From Calothrix membranacea FACHB-236 (GTDB lineage: Bacteria; Cyanobacteriota; Cyanobacteriia; Cyanobacteriales; Nostocaceae), in NCBI RefSeq assembly GCF_014696315.1, contig NZ_JACJPX010000026.1, forward strand, positions 39,625-103,624: a DNA stretch of 64,000 bases, written 5' to 3'. A program made the position numbers and the translations under genes. Under the pieces are notes generated by a model that was not told where the DNA came from, ran no database searches, and saw only the letters and a list, made by a program, of their open reading frames with translations. Below, one piece after another: positions 17,145 through 26,100 of the stretch. Within the stretch, counting starts at the first letter, position 1. Every line of letters starts with the position of its first letter.

Positions 17145-18326
17145 TTATGATTTCTTCCGCTTTTTTCTAGCTGCGTCTCGGACTTGTTGATTGAGTAAGT
17201 AGCCAAAGCCGGCTGTTTCTAAACGGGTGACGAATTCTTCACGGGAGTTACCTAGGGCTTTAGCGGTTGCGTCGATGTTCCAGTTGTATAAGTGTAATTG
17301 ACTGAGTAAATAGACACGGCGGGTTTGGGCGGCGGAAAGGCGGTAAGTTTTGAGATATTCTAGTTCGCCATCTTCACGAATAATTGCTTCGCCAATATGG
17401 TTTTCTTCCTTGGGAAGCAGACTAGTGATAAAACGTTGGAGTACAAACGGCCCCATTGTATAAACTCGCTGGGAATTTAGGGGACGTTGTAGTAAGCCTT
17501 CCGCCATGAAGCCTTGAAAAGCAGCCCAATCGGATCGCATTTGCGCGATCGCATTTCTCAAATCTGCCAAGCTGTTAATTTTAGAATCATCTACAGACAA
17601 ATCCATAGGAAATGGCTTGTCAAACATCATGCTGTATTCGTAAATTAACTCGCCGTAGAAGTCTTCTAGTAAACTGGTGTGCAAAGCCCGGTAATCTTCT
17701 GGGGTAGGAACGACAAAAGCCGATGCTAAAGTCTCAGCTACAAATACCAACACCCCAACTTGTCGGGGATGAATCTCAAACACCCGCAAAGCATCTTCCA
17801 ACCCCGCTATATAACGTCCACTGAAGGACATTTCATAGCGTGAACCCAGCCCATGAGATAGAGAATACTTAGAATACTCACTCCAAGCAATATCTGGCCC
17901 TGAAAAAAACAGCGAGAGAAAACCTTCCATAGCCAAATGCAGAGGTAACAATCGCAGTTGATTCTTAGCTTCCCGCTTCGCCATGCGATGCATTAACCGC
18001 ACACTTGCACAACCACAGTCTAAACGCTTTCCATCCGGCTTGAGCATTTGTCCGCCAAAAGCGGCGATGGGGCTACCGTCATCACTCCAAGAAACTACCA
18101 AGCCGTGAGGTACATAGGAGTAGTATTTTAGTCCTGGTTCTGTGATTTTATCTTCTAACGAAACCACCGCTATGTCTTCGTGATAATCACGCTGCACTAA
18201 ACGTAAGTCTCCGCGCACCTGACGACGCAATAGGGGGACAATCCGCACAGCACCGCGTATCTGGGATGGTGCAATTTCCAATCCTTTTAAAGAGATATCT
18301 GTTAATAATTGCTGTTTGGTAGCCAT
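17145..18326 (-). CDS. ARPP-2-like protein with C-terminal Fis-type HTH
   Basis: 393 residues, soluble. The N-terminus (LKGLEIAPSQIRGAVRIVPL, then DLRLVQRDYHEDIAVVSL and YSYVPHGLVVSW) resembles, from memory, proteins named ARPP-2 (ADP-ribosylglycohydrolase and rhodanese-phosphatase associated); I cannot confirm this without a search. A CGC follows at ~115, then a largely helical domain. The C-terminus contains YNWNIDATAKALGNSREEF (~347-365) with further helix, a spacing typical of a Fis-like helix-turn-helix, so DNA binding is possible. It is the last gene of a minus-strand set with a VWA protein, with a repeat-rich ORF between. The pairing suggests a common function, possibly in stress or conflict; this is inference only. 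Confidence 0.65.
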   Translation of the reverse strand: MATKQQLLTDISLKGLEIAPSQIRGAVRIVPLLRRQVRGDLRLVQRDYHEDIAVVSLEDKITEPGLKYYSYVPHGLVVSWSDDGSPIAAFGGQMLKPDGKRLDCGCASVRLMHRMAKREAKNQLRLLPLHLAMEGFLSLFFSGPDIAWSEYSKYSLSHGLGSRYEMSFSGRYIAGLEDALRVFEIHPRQVGVLVFVAETLASAFVVPTPEDYRALHTSLLEDFYGELIYEYSMMFDKPFPMDLSVDDSKINSLADLRNAIAQMRSDWAAFQGFMAEGLLQRPLNSQRVYTMGPFVLQRFITSLLPKEENHIGEAIIREDGELEYLKTYRLSAAQTRRVYLLSQLHLYNWNIDATAKALGNSREEFVTRLETAGFGYLLNQQVRDAARKKRKKS

Positions 18327-18330
18327 AAGA

Positions 18331-18669
18331 TTAAGGGGAATGGGAAATGGGGAAGGGGGAATGGGGAAAACTGGTGTGATGGTGTAGGGTAAAGTACTTG
18401 AGATGGTTGGTGGTGCGTTGCGCTACGCGACAACACACCCTACTCTCCTCTTCTTTGCGCCTCTGCGCCTCTGCGTGAGACAAAAAAGCCGCAATCTTCA
18501 GCCTCAAAGGTGCAACATTTAAGCTCAAAGCCGCAACTTCCAGCCTCAAAGGTGCAACGTTCCAGCTAAAAGCCGCAACCTTCAGCCTCAAAGGTGCAAC
18601 TTCCGAGAAAAAACCTGCAACTTCCACCTTCAAAAGCTCACCTTCCGCCTTCAAAGCTGCAAGCTTCAT
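18331..18669 (-). CDS. Repeat-peptide ORF overlapping the VWA gene (doubtful)
   Basis: Begins with ATGA overlapping the stop of the VWA gene by 4 bases, so ribosomes could restart here. Residues ~20-65 are a 14-residue repeat of the type VAPLRLKVAAFSWN, three times, in a perfect 42-bp DNA period (18487, 18529, 18571). The following SHAEAQRRKEEE is the translation of a repeat (CTCTGCGCCTCTGCGTGAG) that is very common in cyanobacterial genomes, and the rest is low-complexity. A real peptide is possible for the first ~65 residues because of the overlap and the codon-phased period, but repeat expansion without function is at least as likely. Confidence 0.25.
   Translation of the reverse strand: MKLAALKAEGELLKVEVAGFFSEVAPLRLKVAAFSWNVAPLRLEVAALSLNVAPLRLKIAAFLSHAEAQRRKEEESRVCCRVAQRTTNHLKYFTLHHHTSFPHSPFPISHSP
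18485..18620. repeat. 42-bp tandem repeat (two 21-bp half units)
   Basis: AGCCGCAA(C/T)...TTCAGCCTCAAAGGTGCAAC recurs at 42-bp spacing from 18487, with a degenerate tail to ~18640. Half-units of 21 bp are related. The array sits between two genes of one operon. Confidence 0.85.
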
Positions 18670-20093
18670 ATTTCACTCAACATTTGTTGGACTCGTTCAG
18701 CCAAATATGCTTCTAATTCTGACAAAGGTGCAGAACCATCAGCGAAGCGTGCAAATCCCAGCATGGTTGGTAAGTCTTCAGCGTCGCGCAATCCCACTGT
18801 CGGGATGCTGGCGCTGAGATTTCGCAAGGAGAAATCCTCAGAATTAAACACCGGATTGCAATGAATGATGGAAGTTCTTCTTTTTGGATCTAACTTAGCC
18901 CGAAATATCCGCAACACTTCCGCCGCACCATTGGGGGGATAGTTTTCGCAACCATCGGAGACAATCACAACTAAGTCTGCACCAGAACCCAAGGCGGCTA
19001 ATAAAGGTGTAGCTAAGTCAGTTTGTCCATGTGGACGGACTTGCAAAGCATCTTCTACGGGTACCGTCCAAAAAGCGCGATATTCCTGTGATGCGGCTTG
19101 CAATAAATAGTGAGTAGCAACAGCTACACCCAAAGGACGGCGACGCTTTTCACTAGAACCTGAGCTAGAGTAGCTACAATCTAAAACTGCTGCCACTTTT
19201 CCCAGTTTCAACGGTGCTTTTTTTAGCACTGAACGAGCTGATCGCTCTAAAGCTTGCTGAAAAATCTCCCTTTGCTCTTTTCTCCTTTCCAAAGGCAAAG
19301 ATAAAATATACAACGCTAACTTAGTTAAGGGTAACTTTCCCAAATCTAAGTCAATTTCCACCTTTTCAGTGCGTTCCGCCGCACCTTGGAAGCGCAACTT
19401 TTCACCCACAGTCATTTGCTGTTGGATGCGGGTTAAAAACACATCGCGTTTAACTTTGTGCTTTGCTGCTAATCCCTCAGCCACAGTGAAAGGTAAGTCA
19501 TAAATAGCCTGTTCGCTAAAATGTGCTTGACGAAACTTCTCGAATAACTCAGTTTCATACACCTTTTGCTTCCAATTGCGGAACAGAAAAGTACCTAATT
19601 CACCTTGAAGTTTCAAATGTGCGTGAGATGCGATCGCTCTTACCTTGGGACGATACTTCACAGCATGGAAACTTAAATCGCGTCGCTGTTGTAAATAATC
19701 CCGTGCGATCGCGCGACTCCGACGGTTGTTAATTCGTTGTTGACGCAACTGCTGCAACACTCCCCAAGCCCGTTGCGGCGGTAAAGAATTGAGCGCATGA
19801 GCAATTAAAGCACCCTCCTCTTCCTTATGTTGCGGTAACGTATTCTTTCCCGTCGCCAGCAATTTCAAAATAATCTGCGCCTGATTAAAATGATTAATCC
19901 CCGCCGCCAAAGAACGAGCATAAAGTAAGCGATAATTCCCCAAAATATAATCATGTAAAAAGTTAATTGATACTCGCTGTCCATAAGCATCATCATAAAA
20001 TTCCCGCTGTCCCGTACAAGCCAGACAAGCATTAATAAACATCACCAAATCTTCCCGCGCCACCTGCTCAACGCGGTTATTATTACTAACCAT
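18666..20093 (-). CDS. VWA-domain protein with helical N-terminal region
   Basis: 475 residues. The first ~290 are helical and basic (for example INNRRSRAIARDYLQQRRD, then a segment SHAHLKLQGELGTFLFRNWKQ). The last ~170 form a von Willebrand A domain with a metal-ion-dependent adhesion site: DxSxS in LDCSYSSSGSS (~303), Thr in QTDLATPL (~358) and Asp in VIVSDGCENYP (~377). The layout (basic helical RNA-binding-like part plus VWA) is reminiscent of Ro60/TROVE proteins, but the canonical TROVE motifs were not seen, so I do not call it Ro60. It is the first gene of an operon with the ARPP-2-like gene and is preceded by two structured elements (20202-20508). Confidence 0.75.
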   Translation of the reverse strand: MVSNNNRVEQVAREDLVMFINACLACTGQREFYDDAYGQRVSINFLHDYILGNYRLLYARSLAAGINHFNQAQIILKLLATGKNTLPQHKEEEGALIAHALNSLPPQRAWGVLQQLRQQRINNRRSRAIARDYLQQRRDLSFHAVKYRPKVRAIASHAHLKLQGELGTFLFRNWKQKVYETELFEKFRQAHFSEQAIYDLPFTVAEGLAAKHKVKRDVFLTRIQQQMTVGEKLRFQGAAERTEKVEIDLDLGKLPLTKLALYILSLPLERRKEQREIFQQALERSARSVLKKAPLKLGKVAAVLDCSYSSSGSSEKRRRPLGVAVATHYLLQAASQEYRAFWTVPVEDALQVRPHGQTDLATPLLAALGSGADLVVIVSDGCENYPPNGAAEVLRIFRAKLDPKRRTSIIHCNPVFNSEDFSLRNLSASIPTVGLRDAEDLPTMLGFARFADGSAPLSELEAYLAERVQQMLSEI

Positions 20094-20100
20094 ATAAATT

Positions 20101-20160
20101 GAGTAATGAGTAATGAGTAATGAGTAATGAGTAGGAAATTTACTTATTACTCATTACTTT
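20101..20160. repeat. GAGTAAT heptamers with inverted partner
   Basis: Four to five GAGTAAT heptamers (20101-20132) are followed by the complementary TTACTTATTACTCATTAC, so the transcript could fold into a long hairpin ending in TTTTTT at 20157. It lies just upstream of the VWA gene. Confidence 0.7.
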
Positions 20161-20201
20161 TTTCAATTAGTTGCTGTACCTTATAAAAATCTAATCTGCT
20201 G

Positions 20202-20302
20202 TATTATGGTGCTGTTCGGGGAAAGATTAGCACGACTATGTTTGACAATTTAACAAATTGGAACGGAAGTCATACTCAAGTCCCGCGAACAGCAAAACTG
20301 AA
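20202..20302. repeat. Structured ~100-bp element, copy 1
   Basis: Ends are TGCTGTTCG-GGGA and TCCCGCGAACAGCA, pairing over 13 bp with one bulged base. An inner pair CGACT/AGTC and an apical hairpin CAATTT/AAATTG follow. It matches copy 2 (20406-20508) in the conserved ends, in GGGGAAAG and in CGGAAGTC, while the arms differ compensatorily. Confidence 0.8.
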
Positions 20303-20405
20303 AAATTAGATAATTCTAAATTTAATATTTTGGAACTTTTGAAATTAATAAAATGGGTATAAGCTTTTCTTCTCCCCCCTGCTCCCTGCCCCCTGCCCCC
20401 TTGCC

Positions 20406-20508
20406 TATTATGGGATGCTGTCCGGGGAAAGGCGGCGCGACTGACTAGGACGAATTCAAAGTTCGGGTTCGGAAGTCGCACCAAAGTCCCGCGAACAGCA
20501 AGACTGAA
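20406..20508. repeat. Structured ~100-bp element, copy 2
   Basis: TGCTGTCCG-GGGA pairs with TCCCGCGAACAGCA; inner stem GGCGCGACT with AGTCGCACC; apical CGAA/TTCG. Both copies share the outer TATTATGG and CTGAA sequence. Function unknown: an RNA, a miniature element or a repetitive palindrome. Confidence 0.8.
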
Positions 20509-20524
20509 TGTTGACTGTTGACTG

Positions 20525-20929
20525 TTAACTGTTGACTGTTAACTGTGAATCTTCAACAGTTAACAATGGCATAAATTGTTTAGTTTGCGCTAGTTGTTCA
20601 AGTAATAATTCCGCATATTTGTCCAGTGAAGTTACAAAAATACCTACTTCACTCTCTTGATTAGATGCTATCCAACTACCTTTAAGAACAACTTCTACCG
20701 CATCAGCATCACAAGGACAAATTTCTAAAATATTTGCTTGACTTAATTTCTCTAACTCTTCCAAATTAGATAAATCACAAGGAAGTAAAAATGCTGCTTG
20801 ACTAGATTCAATGTAAATATTATTTGCAGAATGCAAAGATAGTGTAACTCTTTGATTTATCCAATTTTCCAACGAGGTTTCCAGATGTTCTAAGCTAAAG
20901 CTGTCTTCTGTGTAGGTAAGTTTTAACAT
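20525..20929 (-). CDS. Conserved cyanobacterial hypothetical protein
   Basis: 134 residues, acidic, mixed alpha/beta, no membrane segment. The opening MLKLTYTEDSFSLEHL and the pattern LEEWxxQRVxLxL followed by AAFLLPCDLS are familiar to me as a cyanobacterium-restricted family of unknown function (annotated in some genomes as alr0857-like; from memory, not checked). The last ~10 residues (VEDSQLTVNS) are encoded by a GTTAACTGTTGACTG repeat, so the original C-terminus was probably replaced or extended by repeat spread. It lies upstream of the two structured elements, on the same strand as the VWA operon. Confidence 0.65.
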   Translation of the reverse strand: MLKLTYTEDSFSLEHLETSLENWINQRVTLSLHSANNIYIESSQAAFLLPCDLSNLEELEKLSQANILEICPCDADAVEVVLKGSWIASNQESEVGIFVTSLDKYAELLLEQLAQTKQFMPLLTVEDSQLTVNS

Positions 20930-21399
20930 ATTGGCTGAGTGATATCTAAATTTTTAGGTGCTTCATCTATGTCTTAAGAATATGCCAGGGAATTTCCCCG
21001 AAGCCAATATAGCCTCAAAACCTGGAAAAGCTTATAGAACAAGGCTGAGTCTGCTAGGGGAAGTTGAGAAGCTAGGGGAATCCCCCAACTTTGGAGATGA
21101 GAATTTATATTTCTTCATACATATAGAATTTTGCTTGCCAACTTACTTAGGGTATGACATCAAAATTGTAATGCTAGCTTTTCTTAACTTTTTTATAACT
21201 GAATATTTACTAATAAATTCCATTAATCGTGATAAATTCCAACTTGGTAATTGGTAATATTTTCAACATTTCTGCTATTAGCAAGTTTTGCATATTTGCT
21301 ATCGAAAAGCTTTGTGTATTTATTACACAAAGCTAATAAAACTGTAACTATCACTCAGCAATCAGCAATTCTTCTTCTGAAATACCACTGCTAAAAATT
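20930..21399. other. Intergenic region with a possible gene remnant and an operator-like hairpin
   Basis: An open frame (about 20982-21115 of a 99-codon ORF) reads PGNFPEANIASKPGKAYRTR and then LSLLGEVEKLGESPNFGDEN. This has coding character and may be the decayed C-terminal tail of a transposon protein, possibly TnpB-type; I am not sure. A perfect inverted repeat lies at 21308-21334, upstream of phoD. Confidence 0.35.
21308..21334. promoter_or_regulatory. Perfect 11-bp inverted repeat upstream of phoD
   Basis: Arms AGCTTTGTGTA/TACACAAAGCT with a 5-base loop, 66 bases before the phoD ATG. It could be an operator, or on the minus strand a weak terminator (hairpin followed by TTTTCG). No Pho-box direct repeats were recognised. 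Confidence 0.45.
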
Positions 21400-23004
21400 A
21401 TGGAATTCAAACCGCCAGCGAAGCTAAACCGCCGCCAATTCTTGCTAACTTCAGCACTTACAGGCGGTGGAATTGTCGCTCAAAATCTTCTATCACAATC
21501 AACAGTTTTTGGACAAGCGCCAGCAATTATTACATCCGAAAAAATGCGTCCGAGCATACCTTATGGTGTAGCTTGCGGAGACATTAGCGATGATAGCATC
21601 ATCATTTGGAGTAAGAGCGATCGCCCTGCCCGGATGATTGTAGAATACTCGACTAATGAATCGTTCCGCCGTGTGCAGCGTGTTTTCGGCCCAGCAGCTT
21701 TGGAAGATAGCGACTTTACCGCCAGGTTAAATCTCAATAACTTACCCCCAGGTCAACAGATATTCTATCGGGTAACTTTCCAAAATTTAGCTGATAAAAA
21801 CATCTATAGCGCACCTGTTACAGGTACTTTCCGTACTCCATCTAAATATAAAAAAGATATCTTTTTTGCTTGGGGTGGAGATACAGCCGGTCAAGGATGG
21901 GGGATTAATCCTGATTTTGGCGGGATGAAAATTTACGAAACCATGCGGAAAATGAATCCCGATTTTTTCATCCATTCTGGCGATAATATTTACGCTGATG
22001 GCCCAATTCCCTCACAAGTAACTCTGGATGACGGCAAAATTTGGAACAATATTACCACACCAGCAAAATCAAAAGTTGCAGAAACTCTAGACGAATTTCG
22101 TGGTAATTATATCTACAATTTAATGGATGAAAACGTCAGACGTTTTAATGCAGAAGTCCCAATTTTATCGCAGTGGGACGACCATGAAGTAACTAACAAC
22201 TGGTACCCTGGTGAAATTCTCCCCATTAATGATACTCGCTACACAGTAAAAGATACTTCTTTACTAGCAGAAAGGGGAAGACAAGCATTTTTAGAATATA
22301 TGCCCATCCGCTATAAAGGTGATTTAACAGACAAAGCTAAAATTTATCGTTCTTTTAGCTATGGGCCATTATTAGAAATTTTCATGCTTGATGAGCGTAG
22401 CTACCGAGGGCCAAATACAACTAATCGCCAAACAACACAAAGTAAAGAAACAGAATTTTTAGGCAGCAAACAATTACGATGGTTAAAAAGGCAATTGCAG
22501 CAATCAAAAGCTACTTGGAAAGTAATTGCTAGTGATATGCCTTTAGGGTTGGTAGTTCCAGATGGTAGCACTGATTTTGAAGCTTGGGCGAATGGAGATG
22601 GCGCAGCTTTAGGAAGAGAACTGGAACTGGCTGATTTACTACGTTTTATTAAACGCAACTATATTAAGAATGTTGTCTGGTTAACTGCGGATGTGCATTA
22701 TGCAGCCGCCCACTATTACGATCCAGCTAAAGCACAGTTTACCGACTTCAAGCCTTTTTGGGAATTTGTCGCTGGGCCTCTCAACGCCGGGACATTTGGG
22801 CCAAACAAACTAGATAATACCTTCGGCCCGCAAGTTAAGTTTCTCAGTATTCCCCCAGGAATGAAAGCAAATCGTCCCCCCAGTGAAGGTTTGCAATTCT
22901 TCGGTACAGTCAAAATTAACAGTTATACAACTGTGATGACAGTCAGGCTGCATAACTTGAAAGGGGAAACTATTTACACTATCGATTTACCACCGGAGAA
23001 ATAG
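21400..23004 (+). CDS. phoD: PhoD-type alkaline phosphatase, Tat-exported
   Basis: 534 residues. The N-terminus has the twin-arginine motif NRRQFLL (10-16), a hydrophobic stretch and a likely cleavage after VFGQA, so it should be exported folded to the periplasm. A PhoD N-terminal domain (~50-150) precedes the metallophosphatase domain with its signature blocks: WGGDTAGQG, HSGDNIYADG, QWDDHEVTNNWYPG, DERSYR and WLTADVHYAA. Enzymes of this family use Ca/Fe and release phosphate from mono- and diesters, supporting phosphate acquisition. Length is normal. A weak Shine-Dalgarno and an 11-bp palindrome lie upstream; phosphate control is likely from the family but not shown by the sequence. Confidence 0.92.
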   Translation: MEFKPPAKLNRRQFLLTSALTGGGIVAQNLLSQSTVFGQAPAIITSEKMRPSIPYGVACGDISDDSIIIWSKSDRPARMIVEYSTNESFRRVQRVFGPAALEDSDFTARLNLNNLPPGQQIFYRVTFQNLADKNIYSAPVTGTFRTPSKYKKDIFFAWGGDTAGQGWGINPDFGGMKIYETMRKMNPDFFIHSGDNIYADGPIPSQVTLDDGKIWNNITTPAKSKVAETLDEFRGNYIYNLMDENVRRFNAEVPILSQWDDHEVTNNWYPGEILPINDTRYTVKDTSLLAERGRQAFLEYMPIRYKGDLTDKAKIYRSFSYGPLLEIFMLDERSYRGPNTTNRQTTQSKETEFLGSKQLRWLKRQLQQSKATWKVIASDMPLGLVVPDGSTDFEAWANGDGAALGRELELADLLRFIKRNYIKNVVWLTADVHYAAAHYYDPAKAQFTDFKPFWEFVAGPLNAGTFGPNKLDNTFGPQVKFLSIPPGMKANRPPSEGLQFFGTVKINSYTTVMTVRLHNLKGETIYTIDLPPEK

Positions 23005-23018
23005 GGATTAGGGACAAA

Positions 23019-23055
23019 TCAATTCAAAATTCAAAATTCAAAATTCAAAATTAAA
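23019..23055. repeat. ATTCAAA heptamer array
   Basis: Four tandem ATTCAAA heptamers between phoD and the NACHT gene; the same array occurs at 33813-33844. Confidence 0.8.
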
Positions 23056-23137
23056 GAACTCTTGTAATCGGATTGGGGACTGGGGAATTTAGTTTCCCTT
23101 TCCCCTTTCCCCCTTCCCCCTACTAACTAAATACCCA

Positions 23138-26100
23138 GTGCGGAAGTTGTTAAACTTGGATAATTCCCGAACTTTGTCCAGTTCTACAACTACAGCGATG
23201 GCAAGAGCGAGTTATGGCCCAGAAGCAAAAAAGCGATCGCGCCGCTTGTTAGAGGTATTATTAGCTTATGCTAATGATGCCCTAGACTGTAGTGATGAAG
23301 CTGGTTTGGATGCTCTCCGTCCCCAAATCCAAACTCGCTGGCTATCTGACAATCGCCTAGTTGTCAGAACAAAAGTGAGATTTTTACAAACATTAACAAG
23401 TTTGGCAGCAGGTGAAACACAATTAAACGCCGAACACATCAAAGAAGCTTTAAAACGGTTTACAGATTTCTTAGAAATTCTTGAAGATAATCGCCCATCT
23501 CGCAGCGGTTCAGAAACTTGGCACTTTACTCTCAATTTATGGTGCGATCGCCAAGACATAGCCGCCAATTTACAAAAATTTGATATCCACTGGGAAAGCC
23601 ACCGCCCGGAGAAGTCGAAGCAGGTGACAGGGGGACAAGGGGACAAGGGAACAAGGGGACAAGGGGAAGCAAATTCTCCTTCATCGCCCTCATCTCCCTC
23701 ATCTCCCCCATCCCCCGACTGGAAGCAACTTTGTCGTGATGCTTTAATGGCGCAAAATCACCAGCGGTTGACTACTAATCCTCTGACGAGTGCTGATGGT
23801 GTGAGTTTTGAATTAAATCAGGTTTATGTTCCCCTGGGTTTGGTGGAACGCAAACAACGTCTGCGTCAAGGTGGGGATGTCACGCCGCAAGATGGTTCGC
23901 GGTTATATGAACCTGAAGATTCGGAAATGACTCAGACTTTTAACCCTGATGAATTTATTCAACAATTAATAGGGGCGCAAGATAGCCAGCGCATCGCCAT
24001 ATTAGGGGAACCGGGGGCGGGAAAAACTACATTGTTGCAAAAAATTGCCGCATGGATTTTAGATAGTACTGAAGATTTACCTGTCTGGATTTCTTTAGCA
24101 GATTTGCAAGGTAAAACTTTAGAACAATACTTAATTCAAGATTGGCTACCTACTGCACTTCGCAAGCTGCGCGTCTCGGAGGAAGTTGAGGAAGCATTTT
24201 GCGAACAGTTTAACCAAGGGCGAATTTGGTTACTTTTAGATGCAGTGGATGAAATGGCTTTGGACTCTAGCCAAGCTTTAACGAAAATTGCGAGTTTTTT
24301 GACAGGCTGGGTTGCAGATGCCAAGATAATTTTGACTTGTCGGCTGAATGTTTGGGATGGAGGTAAAAATGCGCTGCAAGCTTTTAAAGTCTATCGCAAC
24401 TTAAATTTTAGCTATGGCACAGAATTTTCCTTCGGTTCCAAATATGCATCCAACCAAGTAGGAGAATTTATTCAGCATTGGTTTCAAGATAATCCCGCTT
24501 GTGGTGAGAGTTTACAAGCAGAGTTAAATCAACCAGAACGGCGACGACTCAAGGATGCGGTAAAAAATCCACTGAGATTAGCTTTATTATGTCGTACCTG
24601 GGGATTAGCCCAGGGCAGATTACCCACAACTAAAGCGATGTTGTACGAACAGTTTGTAGAGTCAATCTACGAATGGAAACAGGATCGTTTTCCCACAACT
24701 TCCACCCAGCGACAGCAGTTAAATCGGGCGTTAGGAGAATTAGCATTATTAGCTATTTCCCAAGAAAAAACCAAGTTTCGTCTCAGACATCGCTTTGTTT
24801 CTCAGGTTCTCGGCGCGTCTGACGATGGCTTATTTGAATTAGCATTACAGTTAGGCTGGCTAAATCAGGTAGGTATCTCCGAAACTCAGGGCGAAAAAGT
24901 TTATGCTTTTTACCATCCCACCTTTCAAGAATATTTTGCCGCCCAAGCTGTTACGGATTGGCATTTTTTCCTAAATCACACATTACATCTCAACCCTTCC
25001 CCCTCATCTCCCTCATCTCCCAGTTACCGCATCTTTGAACCCCAGTGGCGCGAAGTCATTCTGCTATGGCTGGGTAGAGATGATATTCTGCAGACACACA
25101 AGGAAGAATTTATTCAAGCATTAATTGAATTCAATGATAACTGCGGTGGCTACTATGGCTATCAAGCTTATTTTGTCGCCGCCCAAGGAATTGCTGAATT
25201 TGCAGATTGTCAAAAAGCTGATGAAATTGTGCAGCAGTTGGTAAAGTGGCGTTTTGGTTATGGCGACTTCCAAGACGAAAAGCCGTGGAGATATCCAGCC
25301 CCAATTGTAGAATGTGCGCGGGTGGCTTTATTAAAAACCGATCGCCCAAAAGCGATCGCAGCTTTAGAAAACTACATCTCTTCTAGCCAAAATGATTTCG
25401 TAATTTGGAATGCGGCTTACAGCTTGGGTAAAATTTTCGATCCAGGTAACAAAATTGCGATCGCTAAATTAGAAGCACTCGTCAAAACTCTACATTATGA
25501 TTCAGTTCGCTGGCAAGTGGCCTATAGTTTAGCCAGAGTCGATGCTGGTAATCAAAATGCGATCGCAGCCTTGCTAGATATTATTGCATCTAGCAAAAAT
25601 GAATCTACTCGTCGCAAAGCTGCCTATAGTTTAGGTAAAATCGACCCCCAAAATTCCATTGCCATCTCTACACTTAAACAAATCGCTGAATCTGCAATTG
25701 ATTCATCTCAAAGCCGACAAGCTTTAGAAAATTTAGCCACGCTGCAAGGTGATGATTTACCTAAATCCGCTGAAGTTTCTCCCACCTCAACATTTGATCA
25801 GTATAGAAGAAATAAGAGAAAACAAAAATCAGCCGCATCCAATTATTTCTCTATCAACTCAAAAATTTCTGAATTAATTCGCGGTATCACCGCCTCTGAA
25901 GATGAAGATACCCAAAGAAGACGGGCTTATAAATTAGCGCAACTCAATCCAGGTAATCCAGTTGCACTTACAACTTTATTACAACTGATAACATCCACCG
26001 AAAATATTTCACTACATAAACGTGCAACTGACAACTTAAAAGAAACTGTTCTCAATGAACAGTTACCACAAGTAATTGCAGCTTTAAAAAATTCCAACTG

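Noticed and set aside
18666..20093. Calling the VWA protein Ro60/TROVE
   Set aside because: Only the general layout agrees; canonical TROVE motifs were not found, so the family is left open.
20236..20484. 82-codon minus-strand ORF
   Set aside because: It lies wholly in the two structured elements and low-complexity GGGGCAGGGG DNA; no coding character.
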